Source: Flavobacterium sp. (GTDB lineage: Bacteria; Bacteroidota; Bacteroidia; Flavobacteriales; Flavobacteriaceae). From it: a DNA stretch of 5,392 bases. Below, piece after piece: positions 5,366-5,392 of this stretch; the stretch's first letter is position 1, and every line of letters begins with the position of its first letter. The notes beneath the pieces were generated by a model. That model was not told the origin of the DNA. It searched no databases and saw nothing but the letters and a program-made list of their open reading frames with translations. The position numbers were made by a program, and so were the translations under genes. The stretch covers positions 1 through 5,392 of the forward strand of contig NZ_DQDX01000214.1 in assembly GCF_003525665.1 (NCBI RefSeq), in the 5' to 3' direction.

Positions 5366-5392
5366 AGACGAATTTTTAATAAAAAAGGTTGC
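5366..5392 (-). promoter_or_regulatory. Candidate ECF-sigma promoter of the transglutaminase-like gene
   Basis: On the minus strand GCAACC (5392..5387) is followed by a 16-nt AT spacer and CGTCT (5370..5366). ECF sigma factors typically use an AAC-containing -35 box and a CGTC-type -10 box about 16 bases apart, so spacing and both boxes fit. The start of transcription would fall near 5358, giving a leader of about 45 bases. The GCAACC-plus-spacer half is copied exactly before pepO. The window ends at the first G, so the sequence further upstream is unseen. It would imply control by an extracytoplasmic signal. Confidence 0.45.

Noticed and set aside
1..5392. CRISPR array, tRNA or rRNA gene, transposase, or defence system
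   Set aside because: No regularly spaced repeats, cloverleaf or rRNA-like sequence, transposase motif or known defence domain can be seen on either strand.

Overview
The window looks like a low-GC Flavobacterium-type member of the Bacteroidota. The clues are very AT-rich intergenic DNA, starts without Shine-Dalgarno sequences, signal peptides ending in IAQ, a surface-lipoprotein-like M13 peptidase, and a fragment of a type IX secretion (T9SS) sorting domain. This assignment is inferred from sequence style only. Every supported gene lies on the minus strand, so the window reads right to left, and every intact product is predicted to be exported.

Right to left: (1) at the right edge, an ECF-sigma-type promoter (GCAACC, 16-nt spacer, CGTCT) precedes a secreted TPR plus transglutaminase-like protein (4086..5312). 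(2) The 285-bp gap after it holds a 3'-terminal relic of an unidentified gene (3914..4051) and a second, exact copy of the 22-bp promoter half. (3) A full-length PepO/neprilysin-type M13 zinc metallopeptidase lipoprotein follows (1782..3800), ending in a clear Rho-independent terminator. (4) The next gap holds a second copy of the same 3' relic (1666..1728) and a different orphan coding fragment (about 1500..1640). (5) A secreted two-lobed retropepsin-like aspartic protease (274..1444) is split by a one-base slip in an A8 run into two reading frames. (6) The left 273 bp hold a large imperfect hairpin with nested repeats directly after that gene. At the left edge is a fragment of a T9SS C-terminal sorting domain that runs off the window.

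The three main proteins (Cys-type transglutaminase fold, Zn peptidase, Asp protease) all act on proteins or peptides outside the cytoplasm. I see no evidence that they form one pathway or operon: the gaps are about 300 bp, there is a terminator after pepO, and relics lie between the genes. The interest lies in the genome dynamics. Two neighbouring but unrelated genes share the same 22-bp upstream block and the same downstream relic. Several decayed gene ends fill the gaps, and one protease is interrupted at a homopolymer. Together these suggest a region of gene turnover around a stable pepO. I do not see a defence island, CRISPR array, intact transposase or RNA gene.
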